A stretch of DNA of 11,608 nt from JAFGKM01 sp964403465 (GTDB lineage: Bacteria > Ratteibacteria > UBA8468 > B48-G9 > JAFGKM01): positions 1 through 11,608 of the forward strand of contig CAYOFY010000051.1 of assembly GCA_964403465.1 (NCBI GenBank), in the 5' to 3' direction. How positions within the stretch are numbered: position 1 is the first letter of the stretch; every line of letters begins with the position of its first letter. Under the pieces are notes generated by a model. That model ran no database searches, had not been told where the DNA came from, and saw only the letters and a program-made list of their open reading frames with translations. Of this stretch, positions 6,893 to 11,608 are shown one piece after another. A program made the position numbers and the translations under genes.

Positions 6893-7273
6893 ATGGAAGC
6901 ACCTCTCAAGAAAATACTTGTGATTGACGATGAACCCGATTCACTCATGACCCTTTCCCTGGGACTCAAATCTCTTGGCTACGTTATCCTCGGGGCGCTT
7001 AACGGCGAAGAAGGGCTGAGGATATTCAAGGAAGAAAAACCGGATATTGTCATCCTTGACATTTTCATGCCACTGATGGACGGATGGGAAGTTCTTCAAA
7101 AAATAAAGGGAGGGCTCAAGAGCAAGCGCGTTCCCGTAATAATGATAACCGGCAAAGATACAGATAGCAAGAACAAGGAGAAGAGCTACAAATACGGAGC
7201 CGATTTCTACCTTACAAAACCCTATAACCTGAAATACCTGCTCTCTGTCATCGTTGATATGCTCTCCGCATAG
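6893..7273 (+). CDS. Single-domain response regulator (CheY-like receiver)
   Basis: A 126-residue protein that is only a receiver domain. All conserved active-site residues are present: acidic pair D12-D13 (VIDDEPDS), phospho-acceptor D56 (IVILDIFMPLMDG), T86 (MITG) and K109 followed by P110 (YLTKPY). There is no output domain, so it would act through protein-protein contact in a phosphorelay or chemotaxis-like pathway, or as a phosphate sink. No histidine kinase gene is visible in the window, so it is an orphan here. The ATG lies at the predicted transcription start with no ribosome site, which suggests leaderless translation. The stop is six bases from the TGA of a leftward frame (7279), so the region downstream is tightly packed or decayed. 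Confidence 0.95.
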   Translation: MEAPLKKILVIDDEPDSLMTLSLGLKSLGYVILGALNGEEGLRIFKEEKPDIVILDIFMPLMDGWEVLQKIKGGLKSKRVPVIMITGKDTDSKNKEKSYKYGADFYLTKPYNLKYLLSVIVDMLSA

Positions 7274-7442
7274 ATTCTTCAGGATGTTGCTCTCCAGAAA
7301 CAGGACGCGTCCCGAACCTTTCTTAACCTGACAGCAGTATTTTCTGCAAGTTTAATACAGGTAATAACCTGGCTTCTTTTCAAGTCCCGCGTGAGCGTGG
7401 CAAATTGGGCAAGTCCGATCGGCAAGAGTCTTCCGGGGACCA

Positions 7443-7841
7443 CTACTTCCGCGCGTTCCGCCAGGCCACGGAAGACGGGAAACGCTTGCCGAAAAGAAGT
7501 GTCCCTGCAATTGAAGCGCAGATGCTTTCTAGAGGGGCAAAATATCCTGACCTTGCCGATACACCCATCCTTCTGAGGGCTTCTATCAGATAAGAACCGC
7601 CCAGTCTGAAAGAGATGCTGTCGTATCGTCCGAAGAAATATACATGTCTTGTCTTTCCGACCCTTCTTGGTATGGCATTTTCTTTCAGTATTTTCCGTGC
7701 ATCTTTTCTTGCAAGGGCATGTCTGGCAAGATTTCTGCAGGTCCTGCGCGGGTGGTTAAGCAAATTCGCAAGAAGGAGAAGTTTCGGCCTTATTGCCAGG
7801 TCTATCCTCTTGCCGAGTGTGGTTTGTTTTTCATAATTCAT
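7443..7841 (-). CDS. Hypothetical basic protein, possibly with a frame-shifted 3' end
   Basis: A 132-residue reading frame rich in Arg, Lys and Leu; I do not recognise the family. The first 95 residues look most protein-like: helical KLLLLANLLNHPRR, ARKDARKILKEN, then VYFFGRYDSIS and GGSYLIEALRRMG, possibly a small nucleic-acid-binding fold. An excellent GGAGGGG ribosome site lies about nine bases before the ATG at 7841, which is the main support for translation. After about residue 100 the sequence becomes less convincing. Two other minus-strand frames stay open further: one to a TGA at 7279-7281, six bases from the response-regulator stop, and one encoding a short CPICHAHAG-like stretch near 7365-7390. 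The gene may therefore be longer originally and broken by indels, or simply end at 7443. Bases 7274-7442 hold nothing else clear beyond the inverted repeat CAGGT/ACCTG (7358-7371). Confidence 0.45.
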   Translation of the reverse strand: MNYEKQTTLGKRIDLAIRPKLLLLANLLNHPRRTCRNLARHALARKDARKILKENAIPRRVGKTRHVYFFGRYDSISFRLGGSYLIEALRRMGVSARSGYFAPLESICASIAGTLLFGKRFPSSVAWRNARK

Positions 7842-7843
7842 AA

Positions 7844-7867
7844 AATCTTCCCCTCCAAACCGGGAAT
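7844..7867. repeat. 24-bp dispersed repeat, copy 1 (covers a ribosome site)
   Basis: These 24 bases match 8579-8602 at 23 of 24 positions in the same orientation (A7857 against G8592). Read on the minus strand, copy 1 carries the GGAGGGG ribosome site of the 7443-7841 reading frame; copy 2 lies in the structured DNA next to tRNA-Thr. Confidence 0.75.
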
Positions 7868-7907
7868 TAAAACGGAAATCACCGCATTGCCCTTGATTCT
7901 GTGCCCT

Positions 7908-7936
7908 TTGCTCCTGAAAATCTTGAACGGTATAAT
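7908..7936 (+). promoter_or_regulatory. Candidate sigma-70 promoter for the CBS-domain gene
   Basis: A perfect TATAAT -10 box (7931-7936) with TTGCTC (7908-7913, three of six matches) at the right 17-base spacing. Transcription would start near 7943, leaving about a 65-base leader that ends in an AAAGGAGGTGA ribosome site. Confidence 0.55.
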
Positions 7937-8007
7937 AATATCATCACCTTTGTATAGGGAAGAAATCCCTGGAAATGTGCAGGATCAAGTGAAAGGAGGT
8001 GAGGATA

Positions 8008-8385
8008 ATGTTGAAGGCACAGGATGTGATGACCAGAGAGGTAGTAACCATTGGCCCTGATGTCACACTGGCAGAAGCGATCAAGGTTTTGATAGAGAAA
8101 AAAATCAGCGGGATGCCGGTTGTAAACAATAGCGGGGAAATGATTGGAATAATCTCAGAAAAAGATATCCTTAATTTTGCGTTTGATGGGAACCTGCAGA
8201 ATACCAAGGTAGAAGAAGTTATGACAAAGAATGTGATAAGTTTCCCGCCGGATGCAGACATCAATTCAATAATTCTGGCGATAGCGAGCCACCATTTCCG
8301 AAGAGTGCCTATTGTTGAAGCCGGCAAAGTAGTCGGCATTATCTCGAGACGGGACATAATCAGAGTGGCTCTTCAAATCGGCTAG
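8008..8385 (+). CDS. CBS-domain-pair protein
   Basis: A 125-residue protein made of two CBS domains in tandem (about residues 6-60 and 67-122), which together form one Bateman module. Typical features are VMTREVVTIGPDVTLAEAI and GMPVVNNSGEMIGIISEKDIL in the first, and VMTKNVISFPPDADI and RRVPIVEAGKVVGIISRRDII in the second. Bateman modules bind adenine nucleotides (AMP, ATP, SAM and similar) and sense energy or metabolic state; stand-alone pairs usually act on partner proteins. ATG at 8008 is preferred over the in-frame GTG at 7999 because AAAGGAGGTGA (7993-8003) is a near-perfect ribosome site for the ATG and overlaps the GTG. A TATAAT promoter lies upstream. It is the last resident gene before the tRNA-linked mobile region. 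Confidence 0.94.
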   Translation: MLKAQDVMTREVVTIGPDVTLAEAIKVLIEKKISGMPVVNNSGEMIGIISEKDILNFAFDGNLQNTKVEEVMTKNVISFPPDADINSIILAIASHHFRRVPIVEAGKVVGIISRRDIIRVALQIG

Positions 8386-8501
8386 ATTCTCTTCGGCGGC
8401 AGGACATCCCCCTTTTTGCCTGTTCTTTTCTCTGACTGAACACTTCATGAATCGAGAATATCCGCTGGAACTGACGAAAGTTGAAAACCATCGTTGCCGA
8501 T

Positions 8502-8532
8502 AGAGCCACCTCGCGGATTTGAACCGCGGACC
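8502..8532. repeat. 31-bp direct repeat, displaced tRNA-Thr 3' end (att-like)
   Basis: A perfect 31-bp copy of 8659-8689. It carries the T-arm and acceptor 3' half of the tRNA-Thr gene (minus strand) plus three bases beyond it, but no D-arm, anticodon arm or 5' acceptor strand, so it is not a tRNA gene. Such tails are what tyrosine recombinases leave when an element integrates into a tRNA 3' end. Confidence 0.85.
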
Positions 8533-8555
8533 CGTCGCTCCCTGAAACTCGCTCC

Positions 8556-8580
8556 TTAAGGGGAGGGCTGCTCCCCTTAA
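8556..8580. repeat. Perfect inverted repeat, 10-bp arms
   Basis: TTAAGGGGAG (8556-8565) and CTCCCCTTAA (8571-8580) with a five-base loop. On neither strand is it followed directly by a T-run, so a terminator role is not supported. Confidence 0.8.
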
Positions 8581-8602
8581 TCTTCCCCTCCGAACCGGGA
8601 AT
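8579..8602. repeat. 24-bp dispersed repeat, copy 2
   Basis: Matches 7844-7867 at 23 of 24 positions, 735 bp away in the same orientation. Here it is not followed by a start codon on the minus strand. Confidence 0.75.
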
Positions 8603-8604
8603 CA

Positions 8605-8625
8605 CAGGGAAAATCCTTTTCCCTG
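8605..8625. repeat. Perfect inverted repeat, 9-bp arms
   Basis: CAGGGAAAA (8605-8613) and TTTTCCCTG (8617-8625) with a three-base loop. It could act as a processing or termination hairpin downstream of tRNA-Thr, although no T-run follows. Confidence 0.75.
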
Positions 8626-8658
8626 CTCCCTTTGGCAGGTCCGCGACATGGTCTGCAA

Positions 8659-8689
8659 AGAGCCACCTCGCGGATTTGAACCGCGGACC
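8659..8689. repeat. 31-bp direct repeat within tRNA-Thr (att-like core)
   Basis: Identical to 8502-8532; the match ends at C8533 versus T8690 and at T8501 versus A8658. It lies over the T-arm and 3' acceptor strand of the intact tRNA, the classic attB position for a tyrosine integrase, and the integrase gene ends 88 bp away. Confidence 0.85.
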
Positions 8690-8732
8690 TGAGCATTACA
8701 AGTGCCCTGCTCTACCACTGAGCTAAGGTGGC
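8661..8732 (-). tRNA. tRNA-Thr (anticodon UGU)
   Basis: A complete 72-base cloverleaf on the minus strand: acceptor GCCACCT/AGGTGGC with discriminator U, D-stem GCTC/GAGC, anticodon stem GGGCA/TGCTC around loop CTTGTAA (anticodon TGT, reading ACA), variable region AGGTC, and T-arm CGCGG-TTCAAAT-CCGCG. CCA is not encoded. It lies 44 bases downstream of the integrase stop on the same strand. Its 3' half is duplicated at 8502-8532. Confidence 0.96.
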
Positions 8733-8776
8733 TAAACGATTACATTCCAAAGACTTAAAGACATCCAAGAAATATC

Positions 8777-9880
8777 CTAATTGCTCTTGGTGTCCAATAG
8801 GTGTCCATTTGTTGCATCCTGGACATCAATTTCAATGCCTTCTTTCTCAAAACTGTTCCTTCTTATTTTACTTTTTTCTTCAAGAATTTCAACTGCCAAT
8901 TTTTTGTGTTCCGGGGATAAATGAGAATACCTCAATGTCATATTGAAAGTTTTATGACCTAGAAGTTCCTGCACGGTTTTCAAGTCAATCCCCTTCATCA
9001 CAAGCCAACTTGCAAAGGTATGCCTCAAATCGTGATAACGAAAATCCTTTATCCCCGCCTTCTTAACAACCTTCTCAAACAGATGAGATACATAACTTTC
9101 AGATATATGACTGTTCCCTTCCTTGCCGGCAAAGACATATTCACATCCCTGAACTGCATTCATTCCTATCAGGGCATCTGAAACAACGTTATTTACAGGG
9201 ACATACCTTGTTTCCTTGCTCTTGGTATCTCTCAAGGTAATTATTCGTTCTTTAATATCAACATCCTGCCATTTAAGAGACAATAACTCCCCTCTCCGCA
9301 TTCCGGTATTGACTGCAACGATTATTATAGATTTTAACGGTTCCGGGGACATAACAACCAATTTACGGTATTCCTCTTCCGTAAGGTATCTTACCCTTGT
9401 ATTATCTACCTTGAAAAGTTTTATTTCCGGCAAAGGGGTCTGTAATACCTTCCACTGCCGTGCCTTGTTCAATACTCCCTTTAACAATGCCAATTCTCTG
9501 TTAATCGTGGCAAGTTTTATACCCGCTTCCCTTCTTGCCTTCTTGTAATTGTCTACGTCAATATCCGTAATCTCATAAAGATGTATATTACCGAAATGCC
9601 TTTTCAGGTTCTCCGCTATTTTGGTATTACGGTAATGAGTGGACGGTTTGTTATTTACACAGGAATAGTCCCTCAAATAAAAATTCAAAAATTCTGGGAG
9701 AGTTATGCTTTGATTCTTCTTAACATCCAGATATTTATTTTCCGCTATCTGGGACTTAATCTTTCCATATACAATCTCTGCCTGTCTCTTGCTTGAGCCA
9801 ACCTTCTTCCGGTATCTTTTCCCCAGATGCCTGTAATCAATCCAGTAAGCACCGTCCTTCTTGTTTTTGTATACTCCCAT
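8777..9880 (-). CDS. int: Tyrosine recombinase, phage-type integrase
   Basis: A 367-residue complete integrase. Residues 1-50 form a basic arm-DNA-binding region (DGAYWIDYRHLGKRYRKKV); about 60-145 is the SAM-like core-binding domain; about 165-330 is the catalytic domain. The catalytic set is intact: R195 (TGMRRGELL), K220 (RDTKSKETR), H283 and R286 (YHDLRHTFA), H309 (LLGHK) and nucleophile Y318 (LRYSHL). It would cut and rejoin the element at attB/attP. The ATG follows an AAAAGGAAAAGG ribosome site and overlaps the excisionase gene by 44 bases, which suggests translational coupling. A 36-residue hydrophilic tail follows the catalytic domain. The stop is 44 bases from tRNA-Thr, consistent with this tRNA as the target. 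Confidence 0.96.
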   Translation of the reverse strand: MGVYKNKKDGAYWIDYRHLGKRYRKKVGSSKRQAEIVYGKIKSQIAENKYLDVKKNQSITLPEFLNFYLRDYSCVNNKPSTHYRNTKIAENLKRHFGNIHLYEITDIDVDNYKKARREAGIKLATINRELALLKGVLNKARQWKVLQTPLPEIKLFKVDNTRVRYLTEEEYRKLVVMSPEPLKSIIIVAVNTGMRRGELLSLKWQDVDIKERIITLRDTKSKETRYVPVNNVVSDALIGMNAVQGCEYVFAGKEGNSHISESYVSHLFEKVVKKAGIKDFRYHDLRHTFASWLVMKGIDLKTVQELLGHKTFNMTLRYSHLSPEHKKLAVEILEEKSKIRRNSFEKEGIEIDVQDATNGHLLDTKSN

Positions 9881-10115
9881 TGCCTTTTCCTTTTATCATA
9901 TTATAGACTTTCTCGCCCATAAAATCAACGGCGTACACGGTATCAACAGTATTCTCTTCCACCCATTTATCAATCTTGCCGGCATCAAACCTTAAAACCT
10001 TATGGGATAACTTCACAAACGGAATCTTCCTTTGAGATACCCAGTGATACAGGGTCTTCTCCGCAACCCCCAGATACTCCGCCGCCTCACTTATGTTTAA
10101 TAGCCTTTTCCCCAT
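9837..10115 (-). CDS. xis: Excisionase-family DNA-binding protein (MerR/Xis-type HTH)
   Basis: A 92-residue protein with a winged-helix 'HTH_17' domain at residues 5-52: LNISEAAEYLGVAEKTLYHWVSQRKIPFVKL with a wing (HKVLRFD) and the closing helix AGKIDKWVEEN. Such proteins bend DNA at attachment sites to steer integrases to excision, and some regulate transcription. The C-terminal 38 residues are basic and unlike the family; their last 14 codons overlap the integrase start in another frame. The ribosome site is weak (GAGAAAAAT), so expression may be low or coupled to upstream translation. The 105-base gap upstream (10116-10220) holds no other gene. Confidence 0.88.
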   Translation of the reverse strand: MGKRLLNISEAAEYLGVAEKTLYHWVSQRKIPFVKLSHKVLRFDAGKIDKWVEENTVDTVYAVDFMGEKVYNMIKGKGNGSIQKQEGRCLLD

Positions 10116-10220
10116 TTAATTTTTCTCGGTTAAGGATTCCTATATCTTTGGCATATTCCGTCAAAAACTACCCACTATACTGCCGTTTTTTCGGCTTCTT
10201 GGGGCATTCTAACGTTATCA

Positions 10221-10520
10221 TTAACCCTTTGGCCTTTTTCCCAACCGATAAGGCCATAACGGGCAATCTTTCGTCAGGCAATTCTTTACCAAAGCAAAAC
10301 TTCCACAACAACACCACAAACAATATTTACGGATACTCTTAACAGGTGTGTATTCCGCCTTCACTTCAGGCCTCTTGCCCAATCGGTAGGGATACAGGAA
10401 ACATTTCTCAATCGCCCCGTCATTTTTATAGCACTCGCAGTTTTTAATCTCGCACCTGCACTCTGAACAGACAGTACACTTCTTTCTTATTGCCTTTATC
10501 GGCGTTAATCTTTCTCCCAT
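10221..10520 (-). CDS. Phage-type protein with a duplicated cysteine-rich (zinc-binding-like) motif
   Basis: A 99-residue protein built of two repeats. Repeat 1 (about residues 4-52) runs LTPIKAIRKKC-TVC-...-CF-LYPYRLGKRP; repeat 2 (about 56-98) runs YTPVKSIRKYC-LWCC-...-C-...-CPLWPYRLGKRPK. The unit 'PxKxIRxxCxxC...C...CPLxPYRxGK' is a recurring motif in small prophage and phage proteins and probably binds zinc; its role is unknown. Doubling within one chain is unusual. ATG at 10520 is chosen over the in-frame ATG at 10547 because the sequence AAGGAGG lies six bases ahead of it, inside the codons of the longer version. It is 54 bases downstream of the HTH gene and probably co-transcribed with it. 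Confidence 0.8.
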   Translation of the reverse strand: MGERLTPIKAIRKKCTVCSECRCEIKNCECYKNDGAIEKCFLYPYRLGKRPEVKAEYTPVKSIRKYCLWCCCGSFALVKNCLTKDCPLWPYRLGKRPKG

Positions 10521-10574
10521 TGACAACCTCCTTGTTATTCCCTTCATTACTGATATTACTTATATAGATTCAAC

Positions 10575-11246
10575 CTATACATTGAACACCTCCCGTTCAC
10601 TGCTTATTGTTGAACAAGCCGGTGCGCAATCATCATTTGAACAGTTGTCCCTTATAAATTCAATCACCTTTTGCAGTCCGCTTGTGCTCATGTCAGATAC
10701 GCTGCTAATCGTTCTTTTGGTTTTTTCCTTCACGTAGGTTTGTATAAATTCCTGCGAAATATTATGTCTAACCTGAAGTGTAGCCAAATCAGAAAGCAGT
10801 TCACTTTTCTTACGTGAACGTCTTATCTTGTCTCGGAAATCGCCAGAGGGGGTTGGAATAGGATGGGTAATAATAATTTCTATGTGTTTCCCGGGGATTA
10901 CAAGTAATTTAATCAATCCTTCTTTGTGCAACACGAACAAATATTTTCTTACTGTATTTGCTGATAGACCTACCCTGTCCCCTATAATTCGTAAACTTGT
11001 CCACAACGCTTCTCCTGCTATAATGTCCACCGGTTTACGCTGACTCCTCCCATTAACCCTGCATGACCGAAAAGAAGCAAGTGAACATACGCAAGTATAT
11101 AGACTGCTCAATATTGCCCCTTTATACTTGCCGTGTCTATATTGCAGATAAACAGGCCAGGAAGGTTCAATTATATAGTAATATCCGCTATGGAATTTTT
11201 TAGACTTTTTTTTCTCCTCTTTACTGAACTCCGAATCTATTATCAT
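10575..11246 (-). CDS. HTH/winged-helix protein, putative replication or regulatory protein of the element
   Basis: A 223-residue protein with a helix-turn-helix at about residues 83-118: SLRIIGDRVGLSANTVRKYLFVLHKEGLIKLL, in the style of GntR-like or replication-initiator winged helices. A Lys-rich N-terminus, a Tyr/Cys-rich part before the HTH and a basic helix region after it (RDKIRRSRKKSEL) suggest DNA binding with an extra partner or ligand domain. No nuclease, primase or ATPase motif is visible, so initiator versus regulator cannot be decided. ATG at 11246 is preferred over ATG 11252, because AGGAGG ends seven bases before the former and only one base before the latter. It is the first gene of the minus-strand module, and its long leader (11253-11518) carries tandem terminators, so its expression is probably controlled by attenuation. 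Confidence 0.75.
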   Translation of the reverse strand: MIIDSEFSKEEKKKSKKFHSGYYYIIEPSWPVYLQYRHGKYKGAILSSLYTCVCSLASFRSCRVNGRSQRKPVDIIAGEALWTSLRIIGDRVGLSANTVRKYLFVLHKEGLIKLLVIPGKHIEIIITHPIPTPSGDFRDKIRRSRKKSELLSDLATLQVRHNISQEFIQTYVKEKTKRTISSVSDMSTSGLQKVIEFIRDNCSNDDCAPACSTISSEREVFNV

Positions 11247-11282
11247 TGTCATTCCTCCTCAAAATTTCTCAGTTGTTTTGGC

Positions 11283-11320
11283 AAAAAAAAACGCCAGCAG
11301 TATGTTTTGCCTGCTGGCGT
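11283..11320 (-). terminator. Rho-independent terminator, gene-proximal
   Basis: Perfect ten-base-pair stem ACGCCAGCAG/CTGCTGGCGT (11291-11300 with 11311-11320) and a ten-base loop, followed on the minus strand by a run of nine U (11283-11291). It is a textbook intrinsic terminator about 30 bases upstream of the HTH gene start. The A-run lies on the left only, so it works in the leftward direction. Confidence 0.88.
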
Positions 11321-11335
11321 AGTCTTGCTTCGGTC

Positions 11336-11398
11336 AAAAAAAAATGCCAAAGCAACAAATACCAGCATTCAAAACATACTGATATTCATTGCCTTGGC
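11336..11398 (-). terminator. Rho-independent terminator, promoter-proximal
   Basis: On the minus strand GCCAAGGCAA (11389-11398) pairs with TTGCTTTGGC (11346-11355) over ten positions with one G-U pair. Inside is a second stem ATATCAG/CTGGTAT (11379-11385 with 11359-11365). Nine U follow (11336-11344). The inner loop contains most of the 12 bases complementary to the loop of the second terminator. Confidence 0.75.
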
Positions 11399-11406
11399 TT
11401 ATTAGC

Positions 11407-11423
11407 CACCCATTGAAAGCGGT
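11407..11423 (-). repeat. 17-base leader hairpin element, copy 2
   Basis: Identical to 11464-11480. On the minus strand it reads ACC-GCTTTCAATG-GGT, and a weaker stem CTACC/GGTGG can form around the ten-base loop. Confidence 0.8.
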
Positions 11424-11463
11424 AGTTATCTAAAAAGAAAGGACAATGTTTCCATCAGCGTCT

Positions 11464-11480
11464 CACCCATTGAAAGCGGT
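11464..11480 (-). repeat. 17-base leader hairpin element, copy 1
   Basis: Identical to 11407-11423 (start-to-start distance 57 bp). Here flanking bases extend the stem to six pairs, CTCACC/GGTGAG (11462-11467 with 11478-11483), around the same GCTTTCAATG loop. Confidence 0.8.
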
Positions 11481-11524
11481 GAGCCCGCGGAGGAATACAA
11501 CCTAATTGTCAATTAACCAGTTTC

Positions 11525-11553
11525 ATTATACCCGCAATTAAAAATAGCGTCAA
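11525..11553 (-). promoter_or_regulatory. Near-consensus sigma-70 promoter for the mobile module
   Basis: Minus-strand -35 TTGACG (11548-11553), 17-base spacer, perfect -10 TATAAT (11525-11530). Transcription would start near 11518. The bases to the right (11554-11608) show no gene or clear signal. Confidence 0.8.
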
Positions 11554-11608
11554 GGTTTCAGATGATAAACGATTTTCCCCCCAGACAAACCAAAAATATT
11601 TATTGCAC

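Larger units (their letters stand above)
8533..8658. other. 126-bp structured segment between the two att-like repeats
   Basis: No gene is seen. It contains the direct repeat TCGCTCC (8535-8541 and 8549-8555), a ten-base-pair perfect hairpin (8556-8580), a nine-base-pair perfect hairpin (8605-8625) and one copy of a 24-bp dispersed repeat (8579-8602). It may be the remnant of an element that once filled this site, or recombinase arm sites. Confidence 0.6.
11253..11518 (-). promoter_or_regulatory. Structured RNA leader with tandem hairpins and two terminators
   Basis: About 266 untranslated bases lie between a strong promoter and the HTH gene. In RNA order the leader holds a possible closing stem GACAAT/ATTGTC (11505-11510 with 11442-11447) around hairpin copy 1, then hairpin copy 2, then two terminators, then the GGAGG ribosome site. 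It could be an attenuator, a riboswitch-like sensor or a separate small RNA of about 130-235 bases. I do not recognise it as a known riboswitch class. Confidence 0.6.
8659..11608. mobile_element. tRNA-Thr-linked integrative element, right end outside the window
   Basis: Integrase, excisionase, a phage-type Cys-rich protein and an HTH protein all lie on one strand next to a duplicated tRNA 3' end, and the DNA is visibly AT-richer than the left part. No capsid, conjugation or cargo genes are seen, so the class (prophage, satellite, ICE, plasmid-like) is unresolved. The other end lies to the right, outside the window. The left limit is either 8659 or 8502, since the tRNA orientation does not fit a simple single insertion. 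Confidence 0.65.

Noticed and set aside
7327..7593. Plus-strand open frame opposite the weak leftward gene
   Set aside because: Starts only at non-ATG codons without a ribosome site and shows no family pattern; the region may be non-coding or decayed.
7999..8007. GTG at 7999 as the start of the CBS-domain protein
   Set aside because: It lies inside the ribosome site that serves the ATG at 8008.
8502..8532. Second tRNA-Thr gene
   Set aside because: Only the T-arm and 3' acceptor strand are present; no 5' acceptor, D-arm or anticodon arm can be found beside it.
11407..11480. Possible CRISPR array from a repeated 17-mer
   Set aside because: Only two copies, shorter than CRISPR repeats, one 40-base spacer, no cas genes, and the copies lie inside a transcribed leader.
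11507..11512. TTGACA on the minus strand as a second promoter
   Set aside because: At 17 bp downstream the sequence is CGCGGG, with no -10 box.
11253..11518. Retron-type or reverse-transcriptase-linked RNA
   Set aside because: No reverse transcriptase is encoded in the window, and the hairpin layout is explained by attenuation-type elements.

Overview
The window is bacterial DNA of moderate GC content with short intergenic gaps, clear Shine-Dalgarno sites and recognisable sigma-70 type promoters. The phylum cannot be fixed from sequence alone. The mix (a corrinoid-type URO-D protein, a large TIM-barrel glycosidase-like protein, small two-helix membrane proteins and a Met-rich exported protein) fits an uncultured Gram-negative environmental bacterium. 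A lineage such as Omnitrophota, Nitrospirota, Planctomycetota or a deltaproteobacterial group is possible, but this is a guess.

Left part (1-8400), apparently resident chromosome. It starts with the 3' end of a URO-D/methyltransferase-type gene, then a TspO/MBR membrane protein. A convergent 698-residue carbohydrate-active-enzyme-like gene overlaps the TspO 3' end by 21 bp. A divergent promoter region (3131-3215) serves that gene and a rightward pair: a small membrane protein and a conserved exported protein of unknown function. Next come a Met-rich exported small protein with a strong terminator-like stem, and a two-gene unit of a four-helix membrane protein and an MFS transporter. A single-domain response regulator follows, whose start codon falls at the predicted transcription start and so may be leaderless. 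Then come a poorly defined leftward gene (7443-7841, possibly frame-damaged) and a CBS-domain-pair protein.

Right part (8500-11608), an AT-richer mobile-element module on the minus strand. A complete tRNA-Thr(UGU) gene (8661-8732) has its 3' 28 bases, plus 3 flanking bases, duplicated as a perfect 31-bp direct repeat 157 bp away. This is typical of a tyrosine-recombinase attachment site. Next to it, in transcription order, lie a winged-helix/HTH protein, a phage-type protein with a doubled cysteine-rich motif, a MerR/Xis-type excisionase and a complete tyrosine integrase that overlaps the excisionase gene. The integrase lies on the 5' side of the tRNA, which is not the usual layout, so more than one integration event may have occurred.

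The most unusual feature is the 266-base untranslated leader of the HTH gene (about 11253-11518, minus strand). It has a near-consensus promoter, two copies of a 17-base hairpin element with an identical ten-base loop, and then two consecutive intrinsic terminators. The loops of these terminators are perfectly complementary over 12 bases, and a third, competing hairpin lies between them. This looks like an RNA-based transcription-attenuation switch, or a small regulatory RNA, controlling the first gene of the mobile module.
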